The notes under the pieces: model-generated
Databases searched by the model: none
Told to the model about the DNA's origin: nothing
What the model saw: only the letters and a program-made list of their open reading frames with translations
Position numbers and translations under genes: made by a program
Assembly: GCA_016271365.2 (NCBI GenBank)
Contig: CM057455.1
Span: 1,557,660,501-1,557,724,500, forward strand
Direction: 5' to 3'
Source of the DNA: Neoceratodus forsteri
Taxonomy: Eukaryota > Chordata > Ceratodontiformes > Ceratodontidae
Length of the DNA stretch: 64,000 nt
In this document: one piece after another, positions 45,520 through 54,928 of the stretch
Position numbering within the stretch: position 1 is the first letter of the stretch
How the letters are laid out: each line of letters begins with the position of its first letter

Positions 45520-46990
45520 TCTATTACCATGGTAACGATTGCTGTCCACTACTAGAAGGTATTTCCTCGTGCAGCTCTCGTGGTCACTAACAGCTTTCTT
45601 GTGCAGGACTGAATGTTAATCATGGATGGAATTGTAACAGTCTGTCACAAACGGCTGATGGTCTCCCTTATCACAGAAAATAAAACAGTTTTTAAGAAAA
45701 GGGGAAATTGTGGTTATACGCAAATGGTGTGAGCTTGCTAAAAGGCAGAAAGGTGCTCCCAAGGGTTACATTAACCATCAGTTAATCAACTCCTCGGGGT
45801 ATGTGTGATGATTAACATGTGGTTAGTGTAACCTCTGGCTGTACCTTATTGCTTATTTGATTTAACTCTCTGTAAATCCCATCCTCTTCCCACTAAAAGA
45901 AAGACAATAGGTTTATTTCCACTGTTGTGGAATACAGTCATTTACAGATGGACTGGAGGATGCTTCATTTTGACTCATCTGACATTGAGCTGTCCTTACC
46001 TATGAAGATGCTATGGTCATCTACTTTGACCAGGCCAAAGCTAGTTTGTTACTGAGCTAGCACGTTAGCAGACTCCCTTTTTTTTTGTAGCAGAAAAAGT
46101 AACAGGATCTAATACAATGGCTTACATTTTAACTACTGTACATAACAGTTTCTGATGAGTGCTTGGATTTGCCAAGAGTTGTTTGAGCTCATTATCTCTT
46201 TACTTGTGAAAGAAAAGATAAAAGGTTTTCCTGACACAAACAGGAAAGCAGATTCCAAGAATTTATGCTGCCAACACTAGCTCTTTAAATAAAAGCTCTG
46301 TAGAATGGTGCTGTTTCCCATAGTCCAGAAAGTCAATGCCTCTTTGTATCGCTAGCTTCTGAGTAGCTTGAGGCAAAAGGGAATTAGCCTAGGCTATCAG
46401 AAAACCTTCAGATATGCCTGAGGTTTGAAAATGAGTGCTAGAAAATGAACAGATGTGTGCACCATGGGCCTCGCTTCCAGTGGCTGCGTCTACTGTTGTC
46501 TCATAGGAATTTTGGGAATTGTATTTTGAAGCGCTGGCTGCCTGATGTGTGGTAAGTTAGCCATGTTGCAGTCAGTTGGAATACAGGCAAACAGACTCGT
46601 TTTGCAAAAAGAAAATACTGTAAGTCACATGATCTTATGGCCTTTTTGGTAGTTTCTGTTACAGGTTATGGAATAAATCATTATTTACAGACTACATGGC
46701 CAACAAAATTATAATAAGATACACATTTGCTTATAGTTTTGCACCTCTCACTGCTAGAAGTCAAAGCAATGTAGTAGCCAAGCCACGTGAGTCATTGTTA
46801 CTTTTCAGATGGAACACTTTTCTATAAAGGGTCCAAACCAAATGTGAAATTACCTTTCAGTGTGAAGGTACTGAAATATTTAAAGGGAACAGGAAATGTG
46901 TGTGAATTTTTAACTGCTTGTAACATCCCTATTTTACATGTGATATTCATTCCCTCTACATGATGTATGGTTATCTGTACCTGAATAACA
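45520..46990. other. No gene seen, apart from a hairpin
   Basis: Non-coding A+T-rich DNA; only the hairpin at 45750-45847 stands out. Confidence 0.4.
45750..45847. repeat. Hairpin element
   Basis: GGTTACATTAACCATCAGTTAATCA on the left faces, in reverse complement, GGTTACACTAACCACATGTTAATCA on the right (shown here split: arms about 40 bp with gaps). The loop is about 18 bases. Confidence 0.65.
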
Positions 46991-47019
46991 GCTGATATGT
47001 AAACTGTGTTTTGTAATTC

Positions 47020-47240
47020 TTGATTGATTGACTGATTGATTTGTTCGTTTTTGTTCACCAGGTAAATGCAGTAGGTGTAAGGGTGCCTATTTTGAGGCAT
47101 GTCCTGGAAGAGTACAATACAATAAAAAGAGTTTCAACGTGATAATACAAAATATTAGTAATACAACAATACCAGACAGGGTAATATTTGTGTTTTGTTT
47201 AACAACATTCTGTACAGTTGTTGTTATGGAACCAGGGATA
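47020..47240 (-). mobile_element. LINE 3' end with TGAT-type tail
   Basis: A TGATTGATTGACTGATTGAT run is followed by TTCACCAGGTAAATGCAGTAGG and AGAGTACAATACAAT on the plus strand. It is the same family and orientation as 39925-40200 but with a different tail motif. Confidence 0.6.
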
Positions 47241-47764
47241 TGGAGTTTTGACCAGGTCACAGCATGGTTTAAGAAGTCTGTCCATGAACTGTTGACCTAT
47301 CAGAGTGGTGATGAGAGTTCTGATTCATTTCAGTGACATGATCAAAACTTCAGATTTCTAGCTGGCTCATCAGCACAGTTGCAGGGCTACTTTTTGTGAT
47401 GCCAGTAACACAGGTTTCAGGAACGAGACAGGTAGTTGAAGGATGGGGGGGGTTGGAGTGTGTCTCGGTGGAAGCACTCCTGGGGTCACTGTCTCTGCTA
47501 CTGTGCTGCCACCTTGATGTGTACAGGTGGAAGCGCAGTGGAGGTAGAATAGGAAGGGGACATCTGCCAGGCTCGCAGATGATATGCTGTCTTGGGTGCT
47601 TCCACTCCTGAGCTCCTCGCACACTGATGTCCAAGCAGGTGAAAAAGATAAGAAACCACCCTTGGCCATGGCAAGTAATGACAGCTGCCACCCTCCCCAC
47701 CAAAGGTCCCATACCATTGACTGAAGCACCTGTCCACCTAAGGGGTTGTATACAGACCCCCATG

Positions 47765-49430
47765 TCAGGGAGAGGAAATGGACAAGGATGTGATAGAAGG
47801 CATCCTTAGGATGGCAGAGAAAGGAGAGATACTGTTGATGGGGGACCTGAATATGCAAGATGTTAACTGGAGCACCTTTGCTGCAGCCACATCCAAGAGC
47901 AGGGCTATTCTTAATGCCCCATAGGTGGCATGCCTCAGTGAGCTAGTTTTGGAACCCACTTGTGAGGTAGCAATCTTAGACCTCGTACTCTCAAACGGGG
48001 ACAGTGAGAGGATCTCAGATCTAGAAGTGGGTAGCCATCTGGGAACAAATGACCACCAAACAGCGAGGCTCACGATAAGCTCAGTTACAGAGTCAAGCCA
48101 TACAAAAGTGTGAAGGTACTGGACTTCAGGAGGGCTAACTTTGGCAAGATGGGAGAGTGCCTTAGAAAAGCACTAGCAAACAGGCTAGAAGGAGGGGTGG
48201 AACAACAATGGGGAAACATCAAAACTGCCATCACTGAGGCAACAAGCCTTTGTGTGAAGCAAATAAACAAATCAAAATGAAAGAAAAAGCCACTATGGTT
48301 CTTAAAAGAGGTGGCGGGGAAGGTTAGGGAGAAAACTATAGCATTTAGGAAGTATAAGGAAACACCAAAGGAGCAGGACAGAGAACTGTACCAGTTAAGG
48401 CACAAGGAAGCAGGGAGGGAAGTCAGAATAGCAAATGCCCAAAACTGAGGAAAAGATAGCCAACTCAGTTAAGAAGGGGGATAAAACCTTTTATAGGTAC
48501 ATCAGGGAATGTAGAAAGACAAAGGGAGGGAGGGATAGTGAGGCTAAATAGAAAGGACAGTGGGTGGGCAGAGAGGGACAGTGAAAAAGCAGGGATACTG
48601 AATGAATGCTTCTACTCAGTATTCACAAAAGAGGAGGATGGGGAGGTGCCTAATCCAATTAACAGAATTACTCTGGATGGGGGGTCGATCTCAGTCCTTT
48701 CACAGAAGAAAGGGTTCTGAAAGAACTCCTAAAACTGAAGGTGGGCAAAGCAATGGGGCCTGATGGCATTCACCCCAGAATTCTAAAAGAAATAAGGGGA
48801 GAACAAGTGACACCACTAAAATCAAAACTGCCATCACAGAGGCAACAAGCCTTTGTGTGAAGCAAATAAAACAAAATGAAGGAAAAAACCACTATGGCTC
48901 TTAAAAGAGGCGACGGGGAAGGTTAGAGAGAAAAACATAGCATTTAGAAAGTATAAGGAATCACAGAAGGGGCCAAAAAGAAAACTCTATCAGTAAAAGC
49001 AGAAGGAAGCGGGGAAGGCAGTCAGAATAGCAAAGGCCCAAACTGAGGAAAAAATAGCCAACTCAGTTAAGAAAGGGGATAAAACCTTTTATAGGTACAT
49101 TAGTGAGTGAATAAAGACCAAGGGAGGGATAGTGAGGCTTAATAAAGGGGAATGGGGGTGGGCAGAGGGTGACAGTGAAGAGGTAGAGATACTGAATGAA
49201 TACTTTTGTTCAGTATTCACAAAAGAAGAGGAGTGGGATGTACCTAAACAAAACAATAGAAGCACTCTGGATAGAAGGGGTCAATACCAGTCCATGCACA
49301 GAAGAAAGGGTCCTGAAAGAACTCCTAAAACTCAAGGTGGACAAGGCAATGGAGCCTGACAAGATTCACCCCAGAATTCTGAAAGAACTAAGGGGAGACC
49401 TAAACACCACTGACTACGCTTTTTAACAAA
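47765..49430 (+). pseudogene. CR1 ORF2, endonuclease and linker, broken and duplicated
   Basis: Endonuclease end: LVLSNGDSERISDLEVGSHLGTNDHQT (47970-48060), followed by the LDFRRANFGKMGECL-like block. The linker with TAITEATSLCVKQIN and the first RT block (GPDGIHPRILKE) appear twice because of the 603-bp duplication, once at 48240-48800 and once at 48840-49400. In the second copy the block reads EPDKIHPRI, so it is altered. Multiple shifts and stops. Confidence 0.75.
48218..49420 (+). repeat. 603-bp tandem duplication inside the CR1
   Basis: ATCAAAACTGCCATCAC at 48218 recurs at 48821, and sequence similarity continues for about 600 bp through AACCTTTTATAGGTACAT and CAGAAGAAAGGGT. The junction lies at a CACCACT motif that also occurs at the end of the second copy (about 49408). 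The copies differ at many sites, so the duplication is not recent or joins two related templates. Confidence 0.85.
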
Positions 49431-49445
49431 TCATGGGAGGATGAT

Positions 49446-50174
49446 GTGGTACCCGAGGACTGGAGGAAGGCAGATGTGATTCCCCTTCACAAAAGTGGGA
49501 GCAAGACAGAGGCAGAAAACTGCAGACCTATCAGTTTGACCTCTGTGGTAGGGAAAGTGATGGAATCACTTCTGAAGGAGAGAATTATTGAATACCTAGA
49601 GGAAAGTGGGGCACAGGACCCAAGGCAGCATGGGTTCACAGTGGGAAGGTCATGTCTGATGAATCTAATTGATTTATTTGACTGGGTGACCAAAGTAGTA
49701 GACCAGAGAGGGGCTGTGGATATGGCCTCCCTAGACTTTAGCAAGGCATTTGACACAGTGCCACACAATAGATTAATAATCAAATTAACCAGCCTGGGAG
49801 TGGGTCCCAGGGTGGTAGCCTGGGTAAAACATTGGCTGGACAACAGGATGCAGAAGGTAATTGTAAATGGAGTCCACTCTGAAGAAAGAGGGGTTACTAG
49901 TGGGGTACCACAGGGTTCAGTACTGGGTCCAGTCCTTTGTAATGTCTTTATAAGTGACATTGCAGAGGGACTGGAAAGAAAAGTATGCCTCTTTGCAGAT
50001 GATACAAAGATCTGCAACAGGGCTGATACACAAGGAGGCATGGAAAGTATGAGAAGGGACTTGGCAAGGTTGGAGGAATGGTCAGAAGTATGGCAGCTTG
50101 GATTCAATGCAAAGAAGTGCAAAATAATGCACCTGGGAAACAAAACCCAGGGAAGATTACACAGTGGGGGGTAG
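49446..50174 (+). CDS. CR1 reverse transcriptase core, open reading frame
   Basis: An unbroken frame of 242 codons. The blocks are EDWRKADVIPLHKSGSK, CRPISLTSVVGKVMES, QHGFTVGRSC, LDFSKAFDTVPHNRL (first catalytic Asp), GVTSGVPQGSVLGPVLCNVFISDI, CLFADDTKICN with FADD at 49992-50003, and FNAKKCKIMHLGNK. These are the fingers and palm of a CR1 RT with all three metal-binding Asp present. The ATG used is only the first in the open stretch; the true protein would start far upstream in ORF2. It is a preserved domain in a dead element, not a gene of its own. Confidence 0.8.
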   Translation: MVPEDWRKADVIPLHKSGSKTEAENCRPISLTSVVGKVMESLLKERIIEYLEESGAQDPRQHGFTVGRSCLMNLIDLFDWVTKVVDQRGAVDMASLDFSKAFDTVPHNRLIIKLTSLGVGPRVVAWVKHWLDNRMQKVIVNGVHSEERGVTSGVPQGSVLGPVLCNVFISDIAEGLERKVCLFADDTKICNRADTQGGMESMRRDLARLEEWSEVWQLGFNAKKCKIMHLGNKTQGRLHSGG

Positions 50175-50534
50175 TAACAACAACAAAAATGGAAAGGGAC
50201 CTGGGGGTAATCATATCAGATGACCTTAAGGTTAGCAAGCAATGTGAGAAGGCAGTAGGGAGGACTGGGGAATACTGGGATATATAGGGAGAGGCATCAC
50301 CAGCAGAAAACAAGAAGTTGTTATCCCTCTGTACAGAAAGTTGGTGAGACCCCATCTGGAGTACTACATCCAGTTCTGGAGACCCCATCTCCACAAGGAC
50401 ATAGACAGGATGGAGGCAGTCCAGAGGAGGGCAACTAAAATGGTGCATGGTCTGCAAGAAAAGCCATATGAGGAGACATATTTCGGCACCATGCAATTCT
50501 GCTTAAAGTTGGACCAGCATAACATTCTGTGGTG

Positions 50535-50564
50535 ATTTGCATATGCAGCCCATGATGCTTTGCA
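50535..50564 (+). promoter_or_regulatory. snRNA-type distal enhancer: octamer plus Staf-like site
   Basis: ATTTGCAT (50535-50542) is a perfect Oct-1 octamer, and CCCATGATGCTTTGCA (50549-50564) matches the Staf/ZNF143 (SPH) consensus well. The pair is the classical distal element of vertebrate snRNA genes. The same pair recurs at 50900-50929 in the second block. I did not find a clear proximal element. Confidence 0.65.
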
Positions 50565-50765
50565 TTGTGGGGGCATGTGTGATATTGTATTTTCTTGAAA
50601 CTTGGCTTCCCAGCAAATGCCCTTTGGGTAACCCTTGCCTCAGTGTTTAAGCACAGAGGTTCTTTGTCTTTAAATAGTTTTTATTTTAATGGGTTCACCA
50701 CAATATATCAAGGCACACTGCCTGAAGGGTAGCTGGTCCATTCCACTGGGGTGTCAAACAGACTA

Positions 50766-50809
50766 GGCATACTAATGAGTCCTGGTAGAATGAAACACGT
50801 GTCTATGTC
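50766..50809 (+). ncRNA. Hammerhead ribozyme (type I, slightly decayed)
   Basis: The parts are in order. Stem I 5' strand is GGCATA (50766-50771); core CTAATGA (50772-50778; consensus CTGATGA, one change). Stem II is GTCC / loop TGGTA / GAAT (50779-50791; one G-U pair and one C-A mismatch), followed by core GAAA (50792-50795). Stem III is very short, with A-U and C-G pairs around loop ACGT. Cleavage site is GTC (50801-50803) and stem I 3' strand TATGTC (50804-50809), which pairs with all six bases of GGCATA, one as G-U. Cleavage would fall after 50803. The changes are transitions, one in a former CpG context. A two-pair stem III is known for newt satellite 2 ribozymes. Confidence 0.75.
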
Positions 50810-50899
50810 TTATGTTAGCACTCTTTGCAAACTGTGTGAGAGGCCTTTCGGCACCATGCAATTCTGCTTAAAGTTGGACCAGCATAACATTCTGTGGTG

Positions 50900-50929
50900 A
50901 TTTGCATATGCAGCCCATGATGCTTTGCA
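50900..50929 (+). promoter_or_regulatory. Second copy of octamer plus Staf-like site
   Basis: ATTTGCAT at 50900-50907 and CCCATGATGCTTTGCA at 50914-50929, identical to the first copy. Confidence 0.65.
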
Positions 50930-51483
50930 TTGTGGGGGCATGTGTGATATTGTATTTTCTTGAAACTTGGCTTCCCAGCCAAATGCCCTTCGGGGTAACC
51001 CTTGCCTCAGTGTTTGAGCACAGAGGTTCTTTGTCCATATGAGGAGAGACTAAAGGAGCTTAATATGTATACCCTTGAGGAAAGGAGGGAGAGGGGAGAC
51101 ATGATAGAAACTTTTAAGTACCTCAGTGGAATCAACAAAGTCCAAGAGGGTAGCATCTTTCAGAAAAAGAGATGTGCAAGAACAAGGGGACACAATTTGA
51201 AGATGGGGGGATGGCTCAGGGGCAATGTGAGGAAGTATTTTTTCACAGAAAGGGCGGTGGACGCATGGAACAGCCTTCCTGAGGAGGTTGTGGTGTCCAA
51301 AACTGTGGGAAAATTAAAGAATGCATGGGACAGACATAAGGCAATTATTTTGGGTGGGTAGGAAGAAGTAGGCTGTTAGTTAACTAGGATCTGCAGCTTA
51401 TCCAATAGGTAGAGAAATGGGCAGACTAGGTGGGCCTAGCGGTCCTTATCTGCTGTCAAAGTCTGTGTTTCTATGTTTCTATG

Positions 51484-52020
51484 TAAGGTTGTTTTGAGAA
51501 TGTCTCAAGCGGCCTGGGGTAGCCCTGATGGGCATGAGCACAGCAATGGTGGGAAAGCCATGGGGGCCAAGAATCACCAGAAAAAATGGGTGATGTGACT
51601 GAGGGATGGTGGAAAGGGCAGACCGAAGAAGAGGGGCCATTGAAAAATCTCCAAATTCCTGGTTCCTTGTGAGAAACTGTACGGAATGTTATCTTTAAAG
51701 GAAAAGAACACAAACAAACATTATTTTGCCCCAATTAGGAGTTTTATTCTTAACTGAAATGTTTTCATTACCTTTTGCTGTGTATAATACTTAAAATAAA
51801 AGCACCCCACAATTCCTGATAGTCCAAGAAAGCTGCAGTCATCCCATGTGCTCCAGCCGACTTCCTGTAAACTTAATATGTTAATGAGTGCCGCCGACTA
51901 ATTATGGGTAAAGCCCCTAATTTTGGGGGGGGGGTTACATCAGCAGGTAAAATAATGGCCTTTTGTGTCATTTAAACAATATAAAACACATGTTTTCACA
52001 TAAACTTTTATTCAAGTGCA
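51484..52020. other. No gene seen
   Basis: Unclassified DNA between the CR1 and the hairpin cluster; a G run lies at 51924. Confidence 0.4.
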
Positions 52021-52025
52021 GATAA

Positions 52026-52203
52026 AATAGAGGATAATGGATGGGCAACAGCGAACAACAACAATGTTCACTTTGAGAGGTTGTCATGACAACCATGTCA
52101 ACCTCGAGAGCAAAGCTCAAGAGGTTTACAGTTGTCATACAGCCTCAAGGAGTGAAGACAGTGTTGTTGTTTACTGATGTCCATCCATTGTCTTGTATAG
52201 TGT
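52026..52203. repeat. Long hairpin (foldback element), family A
   Basis: Arms of about 80 bp: GATAATGGATGGGCAACAG, GAACAACAACAATGTT and GAGGTTGTCATGACAACC on the left face GTTTACAGTTGTCATACAGC, GTGTTGTTGTTTACTG and TGTCCATCCATTGTC on the right. The centre ACCTCGAGAGCAAAGCTCAA plus GAGGT is shared with the hairpin at 21210-21360. Confidence 0.8.
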
Positions 52204-52667
52204 ATGGGCACTAGTAAACCAACAGAGGAATGCAATTTCCATCTTTGCGTGCCCCCCCCCCAACAACCCAATAACTGACCTTGCCTTACCTTACTCTGCA
52301 GTTCACAGTGAGTCGTTCATGTTACCAACAATAAACATAAAATAAATACAATTAACGAAACATGGAGCAAACTGAAGAATGAACTGTTTAGTGAAAACAA
52401 GAAAACAACATTTAAGGGCTACCGATAATGGAACTTTGCACGGAAGCAAATCTTGTGACTCATGGTGATTGCCGTAAACAGGACAGGGTAGGGACATGAG
52501 GCTATAAAAAGAGCAACCTGTGACTAAGTGGGTGAGAGCGGGTTTGAAGGGTTTTCGGCACTGATGGGGTTAGGAAGTAGACACAGATTAAAAAAAAAAC
52601 AGACTTCAAGCAAAATTATTGATGCACGAACAGCCGTGCTGCCTAGGAGATGGCCGCGCAAGTTGAT

Positions 52668-52750
52668 TTCATTTTGTTGTACCATCGATATGACATAGCA
52701 TCGATGATATAACAACAGCATGATGACACATCGATGGTACAACAATGCTG
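52668..52750. repeat. Hairpin with TTGTTGTACCATCGAT arms
   Basis: TTGTTGTACCATCGAT (52674-52689 area) and its exact reverse complement ATCGATGGTACAACAA (52729-52744 area); arms extend to about 30 bp with mismatches. Confidence 0.8.
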
Positions 52751-52901
52751 GTGAAAGATGGAATTTGACTAATAACTGTGTTCTACCATACACTATTATT
52801 GATTTTTTAAGTGGGATGTGCTCTGCTTCGCTCCGCGGTTCTCTCACTCAAAATAGCACAAGAATAACGCTCTTATCCTGTAAGAGACACACCTCACTAT
52901 A

Positions 52902-53060
52902 CATATATACAATAGTGGATGGTTGACCATCCACAACAAGACATTGTTTCCATCATGGGAGTTGATGACATCATAGAGACTGTCTCGCTGATGTCATCTA
53001 CTCCTGAGATGGAAACGCAGCCTTGGTTGTCGATGGTTAACCATCTACTGTTTTATATAG
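52902..53060. repeat. Long hairpin, arms about 79 bp
   Basis: From TATATACAATAGTGGATGG inward, GTTTCCATCATGGGAG and GATGACATCATAGAGAC pair with GTCTCGCTGATGTCATC, CTCCTGAGATGGAAAC and CCATCTACTGTTTTATATA. The loop is only a few bases at about 52980, so the whole element is nearly one palindrome. Confidence 0.85.
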
Positions 53061-53540
53061 TATATGGTTAGGGCTTATGTCTTTTTTTTATGTTGCTGGT
53101 TAACTTATGTGTTGTTATTTGGTGTTCCTGCTCCCGCTCTATGTCTCTCTGCTGCCACTCGTTTCTGCATTACTGCGCTCCCGCTGGTTGGGGCTTCTCC
53201 CTACTCCCGCTCACTCTCTCATAGCGGCATCATTTTTTTTTTTAAATTAAACAATAAATGCTTTCATGACACAAAGCCATCTGAGGCTGTTCGTGTCAGA
53301 AGGAGGATCCACTGCTCCATGCCTGCTTAATCGCGTTGCCATTTTTTTTTACATTTTTTTCTCCTATACAGTCAGTCGAGGCAGCCGATCAGGAGGTAGG
53401 ACAAGGATGAAAAGTTGTACTATCGATGTGACATCAGAATGATACTACAACTTTTTTGACCTTTGAACTGTCCTACAAAAAGATTTGAAAAGCCACTGAT
53501 TTCAATCTACAATAAGCCCTAACCATATACTGTACTTGTA
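53054..53540. mobile_element. Non-autonomous element with ~25-bp terminal inverted repeats
   Basis: TATAGTATATGGTTAGGGCT (53056 on) faces AGCCCTAACCATATACTGTA (to 53533). Near the right end is another hairpin (53396-53476) with GTAGGACA and AAAGTTGTA arms. The left end abuts the 52902 hairpin. The interior, with CT-rich stretches and a short 88-codon frame, shows no transposase. Confidence 0.65.
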
Positions 53541-54279
53541 TATAAATAATACAGGGAGAAATAAAGTTTCCTTTCAGAGTGGTGGAGTGACAACAGGGCC
53601 ATTCACTTGACCTTTTCTGCACTGTTGTGAGCGGTGCACAGCTGTTAGAACATTGCCACTTTAGTTATCTGAACGCAGCCCACATCGTACTGGCTGCATA
53701 TGTTGTGTCTCACAGTGATCCCTCTTTTCTTGGGAACACATAGTGGTATGGCCATTTTTGTGCTGCCATCTGAACAGCTGGCACTGCTCACAGTGATGCA
53801 AAGGAGATTTCCCAGGCTGCAGTCAGTCTTGGGTAGCGTGGTTTGTTGTTTTGTGGCATACTGTGTGGTGTGTGGTTTGTTAACTAGTGTCAGGTAAGAC
53901 ACCTACCCTTTGTTCCCTGCTACATGTCTAGAGAGCACCTACTCGCCACACCTATCTTCTTGGGCTTGCCCCCCACTCTGTTGTAAATACAGTGAAACAC
54001 AGGAAGCGGAGAGAATGGGGTACTGCAGCAGTGCACGGCGGTACTGTCTGAACACTGGTCAGCGGTGGTACAGAAAGAGTGGCGGCTGCAATGGGTCTGC
54101 AGTGTTCCAGGTACATGCCATTTGAACATGCCTTATGAGACAGAATTCATTGTATAGCAACTAGTTGACTCCGTTAAACATTATTTGTCAGCCCTAGGGA
54201 AGTTACTGTCTCATATATGGCCATTATGCACTCTCAGGTGTCCTCCATAACACCCCCCCAAAAATCATAATAACAATGA
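53541..54279. other. No gene seen
   Basis: Unclassified DNA; short frames on both strands have no recognisable domain. Confidence 0.4.
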
Positions 54280-54638
54280 CAGATTCAGCAAAGATAGATA
54301 ATGTAGACAAGATGAACAAATACCACAAACTCATTCAGTCAGTCAATAAATTAATTACCCATCAGCCAATAAATAACACTCAAACAGCTTACAATAAATC
54401 AACAGGAAAAGGTTAGATTGAATAAATAACTAAAAAGTAGCTTCTTGAAGCTACTACAATGGATGGCAAGCACATTGTAAATAGGAAAGCATTCCAAACA
54501 TTAGGGGCTGTGATATGAAAAGTTTGGCCACTGGCTGATTTTAAATGTGATGATTGAATACTTAGGAGACACTGACTTGTGGAATGAGGCTGTCCCAGAA
54601 TCACAGAGGTCAGGAGCTCCTGAAGATGCAGAAGGCCC
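54280..54638 (-). mobile_element. L2/Rex1-like LINE, C-terminal and 3' end
   Basis: The minus-strand translation has GQTFHITAPNVWNAFLF...PSIVVA (54540-54440), matching the R-x-F-x-x-R-A-P-x-x-W-N-x-L-P block that ends L2/Rex1-like LINE proteins (compare 29900-29830). The 3' side toward 54300 is A+T-rich with AATAAA-type repeats, as a tail. DIRS 2 begins exactly where its 5' part would continue. Confidence 0.6.
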
Positions 54639-54815
54639 AAATCTTACTTCAAGAGGGCTCTTGCAGTAGGTAATTACTTGTAGGACTGCACCCCCTGGCA
54701 TCAGGACCACATAGAAACTTTAGCTAGCAGTGTCTAATGGAGGACAGCCCACCTAATGTTAGTGTGACACTATATTGTGGCCGGTCCCCACGTCCACCCT
54801 CCAGTTCTTTCCTGC
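54639..54815. repeat. DIRS 2 left terminal repeat
   Basis: It starts at ATCTTACTTCAAGAGGGC and is the inverted counterpart of 60830-61020, with small indels. Confidence 0.88.
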
Positions 54816-54928
54816 CATCGACCTGTGCATGTCAGACCTTCTGAAGCTTGTCGCAGCAGCTTGATTACCTTATTTTCGGATGAGTATCCATTTTTTCTCT
54901 TAAATCATTTTTTGTTTCATCTTTGTGT

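Larger units (their letters stand above)
50477..51034 (+). mobile_element. Satellite-2-like ribozyme element, 1.5 units
   Basis: A block of about 190 bp starting TTTCGGCACCATGCAATTCT is present at 50481 and again at 50846 (period 365 bp), with only a handful of differences. Between them are about 180 unique bases that include a hammerhead ribozyme. The insert interrupts CR1 ORF2, and CCATATGAGGAGA occurs at both edges (50464-50476 and 51035-51047), a 13-bp target duplication. Octamer plus Staf-like sites in each block and the ribozyme match what is known of newt satellite 2 (snRNA-like promoter, self-cleaving transcripts). No protein is encoded. Confidence 0.8.
47600..51483 (+). mobile_element. 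CR1-clade LINE, long but mutated
   Basis: It runs from within the endonuclease (block LLMGDLNMQDVNWS near 47835) to a typical 3' end, TGGGCAGACTAGGTGGGCC ... TGTTTCTATGTTTCTATG, at 51483. It carries a 603-bp tandem duplication (48218-49420) and a 558-bp satellite-2-like insert (50477-51034). Same subfamily as the CR1s at 9953 and 13878. Confidence 0.88.

Noticed and set aside
46151..46190. CTGATGAG followed by a good stem (CTTGG...CCAAG), hammerhead-like
   Set aside because: No GAAA block and no GTC cleavage site pairing into stem I, so the ribozyme core is incomplete.
47396..47858. Overlapping frames on both strands near the CR1 start
   Set aside because: Composition-driven; only the plus-strand endonuclease block from about 47750 has family motifs.
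49487..50143. 218-codon minus-strand open frame
   Set aside because: Antisense to the open CR1 RT core; the sense frame has all RT blocks.
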